6,900 bases of DNA, taken from assembly GCA_023132105.1 (NCBI GenBank), contig JAGLYS010000188.1, positions 1-6,900 of the forward strand, written 5' to 3'. Positions 3,723 through 6,900 of this stretch are shown piece by piece. Position 1 is the stretch's first letter. Every line of letters begins with the position of its first letter. The translations under genes were made by a program, and so were the position numbers. The notes beneath the pieces were generated by a model that saw only the letters and a program-made list of their open reading frames with translations, did not search any database and was not told the DNA's origin. Origin of the DNA: Caldifarciminota bacterium (GTDB lineage: Bacteria; Hydrothermota; 32-111; QNBC01).

Positions 3723-6584
3723 TTAATATATTCCACCTAATGAAAGAGAATAAACAGTGTTTCCCTCGAGATGAAATAGATTCACTTCTCTTGAAATATC
3801 GAATATAATTAAAGCTATACCCAAATTCAATCGCAAACTTACACCAATATCCGCTTTTATATCTTTCAGTTTATAAAAACCACCGGATCTTTCAAAAGGT
3901 GTATAATTGCCGAAATCACTGAATCCGCTTCCTATATCCATAAATAGAGCACTATTGATACTGCCGAAATGAAACGGTATAGGATTGTCGAATATAATAT
4001 CTTTGAGAAAGACAAATCTTAATTCATTCTGGAATAACCACACATAAGTCCCTGTTACTTCTCCATAATCAAATGCTCTAAGACCTCCTGTTCCGCTTAT
4101 AGTGTAAGTTGAAACATTCCTACCACCCCCGGCATAAGCCAACAATCTTGTCGCAAGTGTATATCTATTTGCAAATGTAACATAATGTCTATAATCACTA
4201 TTCAATGAATAATAGTCGATCATATCACTGTTAAACATAACAGTTCTCTGTGCTTCAATCCTGAACAGATTACCTGCAATGCCTCCCATATATCCTATTA
4301 AAGCATTATCATATACAAATGCGACTGAAGGGCATAAACCATGATGTGTATAAATTCCGGCGATATACCATTGTTCCGTAATATCATCGTATCTAATAAT
4401 CGAGTCGACATAATAATCATAATTCAAATTCGTCTCAATCCTTGTGAATTTGTCAAATGGATAATCAACATATGCCGATGTACCGTAATTATTGAGAATT
4501 CTAATAGAAATAGGTTGGTTATAATAGTATAACTCATTAAATTTGTAAACAGCTATCCCTTTATTGAATCGTCCTTTATAATTCATATAACGCAAATAAT
4601 AGTTACCATCAAGTATGTTATAGCTGCCAAGATCCATTTGAAGCATCAGCTCATTATCACCATAAAGATCAGAGAATAAAAATGCCCCCTGTCCATAAAC
4701 ACCTCCATATGATGAATACCCAATATATCCCATCGCAACATCTATACTAAAAATATTCCTTGCTTTATATTTGGGAAATATCATACCTATGCTATCGGTA
4801 TAACGCTTATTAAACTCAATAGGAGTAATATCCTTTGAAGTAAGGTTAAAAACATTCTTGATAAGGTATATATCTCTTCTCATTCCTTTCACACCATCGA
4901 AAGCAAACCATTTACCGTTCGAAGACACTGAAATATTACCTATGTCAAACATCACATCCGATATTTTTTCCATATCGCCATTTGACAAATTCATTTTGAA
5001 AATGTTCCCGAATCCCTCATCGTTACTTGTAAAATAAATGTATTTATCAGAATATGTGGGTCTCGATATATTACAAAATGTTTTATCCGATACCTTCTTA
5101 ATTATATTATCATTAAGGTTAAGTGTATAAATTCTGTATTTTCCATATTGCCAATTACAATCCTTATCAGGTCTGTCCGAGATAAAGACAATTATCGAAT
5201 CGTTAATAAACAGAGGATTTTTATCATCGTATTTATCATATGTTAACCTCTTGTATTTCTTGTCTGATTTTAAATCACATATATAAATATCCTCCATTCC
5301 ATTATTAATTCCGGCAAAAGCAATTAATTCGTCATTCTTTGAAACCGAAGGTGAAAACATAGCATCAAGATTAATCTTTATTCTCTTTATAACTTTCTGT
5401 TTTTCAATATCATAAATATGAATGCAATCCGATTCCCCTGATTTCGTTATAAATACAAAAGCATTTTGTTTGTTTAGCCAGCTTATATGCGGTCTTAAAA
5501 TATGCATTTGTTCATACTCTTTAGTCCGTTCTCCACCTATTACAAGTTTTGTATCGTTAGTGAAAACATTTTTAAGAAAAATACTGTATCTTCCGGTTCT
5601 ATCCGAATAAAAAGCAATATAATTCCCATCGGGACTTATTGCCGGTCCAACATCTTTGTAATATGTGCTGTCACCTTTTGTAATTTTAATACTAAAATCA
5701 GTATATTCGCTTTTTTTATCATAATGTTTCCAGTATCTTTTTCTTAAATACTTTTGAAATTCTATATCAAGATCTGCTAAACTAAGCCCACATGAACTCT
5801 TTATTGCTTTTTCGAATCCCCTTTCGGTTTTACTTCTGAATAGAATATCTCCGAGAATCTTCCTGCCATAAATCTCGGTAAGATAATATACTATCATCTG
5901 CCCCTCTTTATAAATCAGATAACCTCCATACATCCAAAGATCCTGTATTTTTACATATCTACCATTGATAATCAAATCACGAATGAATATATCGGTTTCC
6001 GGATCAAGCCATCTTGATTCATATTCTGCCATACCTTCTATAAACCATAAGGGAATATCGATTGTTGTTTGAGCTATTATTGTTCCGGCAATATTCTTGC
6101 CATATAATATATCAAACTGAAATGCATGGGTTAGTTCATGGTTTATTACATGTCTGAAATTTTCATATGAACCATCAAACGGAATAACTATTCTGCTTTT
6201 GAATATTTCTGTAAAGCCACCTATTTGCTCATCAATAATATAAGGTAATACATTTGTTTGTTCGAAATCACTATGGGAATTGTAAATTAGAATAGGTGTT
6301 TTTCTCTTTATTTTCCACGAAAGATCATCAGATATCTCCTTATATGAGTCTTCTGCAATGTTAGAAGCAAATTGAGCAAGATATTCACCGCCTTGATAAT
6401 AGTATATTTGGAAATGATCCGTAACAATCATTTGCCAGGACATATTTTTTGTTTTAATTTTATTCTTGCCAAAATACTGAGCATTTACATTAACGGAAAC
6501 GGACAAGAAAATAAAAACAATAACAAGAAATTTAAAATAGTTTGCCGAGAATGAATCCAATAATGATTCCAATGAGTAACGCAT
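3723..6584 (-). CDS. Secreted three-module protein: MA-type metalloprotease, TolB/PD40 propeller, Omp85-like barrel
   Basis: With the ATG at 6584 the protein is about 953 aa; numbering here uses that start. A long n-region leads to a signal peptide core FLVIVFIFLSVSVNVNA, with likely cleavage after A35 (before QYF). Residues about 55-290 form a zinc metalloprotease of the peptidase-MA type: NHELTH supplies H149, E150 and H153, and WFIEGMAEY (E183 or E187) supplies the downstream glutamate. Residues about 310-580 carry PD40/TolB-like propeller repeats, best seen as AISPDGNYIAFYSDRTG, and again as FTSNDEGFGNIF. From about 610 to the end alternating aromatic strands form an Omp85-like barrel, with GGLRAFDYGEVTG resembling the conserved lid loop, and the chain ends in SLGGIY with a terminal aromatic. 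No POTRA domains are seen. It probably sits in the outer membrane with the protease and propeller in the periplasm. Substrate unknown. A 13-residue longer form starting at 6623 is possible but lacks this well-placed Shine-Dalgarno. Confidence 0.85.
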   Translation of the reverse strand: MRYSLESLLDSFSANYFKFLVIVFIFLSVSVNVNAQYFGKNKIKTKNMSWQMIVTDHFQIYYYQGGEYLAQFASNIAEDSYKEISDDLSWKIKRKTPILIYNSHSDFEQTNVLPYIIDEQIGGFTEIFKSRIVIPFDGSYENFRHVINHELTHAFQFDILYGKNIAGTIIAQTTIDIPLWFIEGMAEYESRWLDPETDIFIRDLIINGRYVKIQDLWMYGGYLIYKEGQMIVYYLTEIYGRKILGDILFRSKTERGFEKAIKSSCGLSLADLDIEFQKYLRKRYWKHYDKKSEYTDFSIKITKGDSTYYKDVGPAISPDGNYIAFYSDRTGRYSIFLKNVFTNDTKLVIGGERTKEYEQMHILRPHISWLNKQNAFVFITKSGESDCIHIYDIEKQKVIKRIKINLDAMFSPSVSKNDELIAFAGINNGMEDIYICDLKSDKKYKRLTYDKYDDKNPLFINDSIIVFISDRPDKDCNWQYGKYRIYTLNLNDNIIKKVSDKTFCNISRPTYSDKYIYFTSNDEGFGNIFKMNLSNGDMEKISDVMFDIGNISVSSNGKWFAFDGVKGMRRDIYLIKNVFNLTSKDITPIEFNKRYTDSIGMIFPKYKARNIFSIDVAMGYIGYSSYGGVYGQGAFLFSDLYGDNELMLQMDLGSYNILDGNYYLRYMNYKGRFNKGIAVYKFNELYYYNQPISIRILNNYGTSAYVDYPFDKFTRIETNLNYDYYVDSIIRYDDITEQWYIAGIYTHHGLCPSVAFVYDNALIGYMGGIAGNLFRIEAQRTVMFNSDMIDYYSLNSDYRHYVTFANRYTLATRLLAYAGGGRNVSTYTISGTGGLRAFDYGEVTGTYVWLFQNELRFVFLKDIIFDNPIPFHFGSINSALFMDIGSGFSDFGNYTPFERSGGFYKLKDIKADIGVSLRLNLGIALIIFDISREVNLFHLEGNTVYSLSLGGIY

Positions 6585-6900
6585 TTGTAAGACTCCTTGA
6601 AATAACGATATCCTTCTTTCCACCTTTTCTTCTTAGAAAAAGTATTGTGGCAATATATGTTAATCCATTGATAAGAAAAAAAAGGGGTAAACTAATTATA
6701 TGGACAATCATAGGACCTACAACGGGAATATAGCTTATCAACCCTAAAAGCCCCGTAAAAGCATGTCCTACGATACCAAACACTAAAACAACTGCTGTAA
6801 TTATCGATTTATGTATATGAAAATGAAAAGCTACCTTAATAAAAATAATTATAAGAATCCATAGAAAAATAGTTTTATAGTTTGCTCTGATTAAGTAAAC
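6532..6900 (-). CDS. Multi-pass inner-membrane protein of unknown function (5' end outside window)
   Basis: A GTG at 6783 could begin an 83-aa protein, but the same frame stays open to the window edge, adding 39 residues (122 in all). The added part is itself hydrophobic and there is no Shine-Dalgarno at the GTG, so I call the gene partial with its start beyond 6900. I see about four hydrophobic segments: TIFLWILIIIFIKVAF, IITAVVLVFGIVGHAF running into GLLGLI, a long stretch from VVGPMIVHII to ATILFL, and LTNALLIGIIIGFILGKLF. The basic cluster RRKGGKKD lies between the last two. I do not recognise the family. The end overlaps the start of the downstream secreted-protein gene by 53 nt in another frame, so the two are probably co-transcribed and translationally coupled. 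Confidence 0.75.
   Translation of the reverse strand, partial: VYLIRANYKTIFLWILIIIFIKVAFHFHIHKSIITAVVLVFGIVGHAFTGLLGLISYIPVVGPMIVHIISLPLFFLINGLTYIATILFLRRKGGKKDIVISRSLTNALLIGIIIGFILGKLF
6593..6598 (-). promoter_or_regulatory. Ribosome binding site setting the start of the protease-propeller-barrel gene
   Basis: AAGGAG on the minus strand, 8 nt before the ATG at 6584-6582. It lies inside the coding region of the upstream membrane-protein gene and is the reason for preferring this ATG to the upstream ATG at 6623. Confidence 0.65.

Noticed and set aside
3700..3735. AT-only palindromic stretch (ATTAATAT-type) at the convergent junction as a terminator
   Set aside because: The arms contain only A and T and there is no U-tract in either direction, so a stable terminator hairpin is not supported.
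5422..5747. Two overlapping plus-strand open frames opposite the propeller region
   Set aside because: They are antisense to a well-supported long gene, mutually overlapping, and show no start signals or recognisable domains.
6542..6733. Plus-strand open frame opposite the membrane-protein gene
   Set aside because: The minus-strand frame is a coherent series of membrane helices coupled to the downstream gene; the plus frame is its mirror reading.
1..6900. CRISPR array, insertion sequence or prophage remnants
   Set aside because: No regularly spaced repeats, transposase-like frames or terminal inverted repeats were seen; the window is almost fully occupied by chromosomal-type genes.

Overview
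This is an AT-rich bacterial window. TGA is used as an ordinary stop codon, and clear Shine-Dalgarno sites and sigma70-type promoters are present. A secreted protein with an Omp85-like beta barrel ending in an aromatic residue points to a two-membrane (Gram-negative-type) organism. Class I iron-sulfur fumarase and a 2x[4Fe-4S] ferredoxin suggest an anaerobe. The combination recalls low-GC anaerobic candidate lineages (WOR-3/Cloacimonetes-like), but that placement is inference from gene style and not from a marker gene.

Left part (1-3125, minus strand): five tightly packed genes run from a promoter at about 3098-3125 toward position 1. In transcription order they are a degenerate succinyl-CoA synthetase beta (SucC)-like protein, a degenerate succinyl-CoA synthetase alpha (SucD)-like protein, a KorD-type 2x[4Fe-4S] ferredoxin, the class I fumarate hydratase alpha subunit, and the beta subunit (cut by the window edge). 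Junctions are GTGA and ATGA overlaps, a 13-nt gap and a 0-nt gap, so this is almost certainly one operon. The fumarase pair looks intact. The two SucC/SucD-like proteins keep the whole fold order of the family but appear to have lost the nucleotide-, metal-, CoA- and phosphohistidine-related motifs. This intact but apparently catalytically dead pair in a TCA-type operon is the most unusual thing here.

Middle (3075-3715): a 224-nt divergent intergenic region holds the promoter of the operon, a locally GC-richer 10-bp direct repeat with a 19-bp period, and a good promoter for a plus-strand OsmC/Ohr-family protein with both redox cysteines.

Right part (3723-6900, minus strand): a gene for a multi-pass membrane protein (open through the right window edge, so partial) overlaps the start of a large gene. 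The large gene encodes a secreted protein of about 953 residues with three modules: a peptidase-MA-like HExxH metalloprotease, TolB/PD40-type beta-propeller repeats, and a C-terminal Omp85-like outer-membrane barrel. It ends 7 nt from the convergent OsmC gene.
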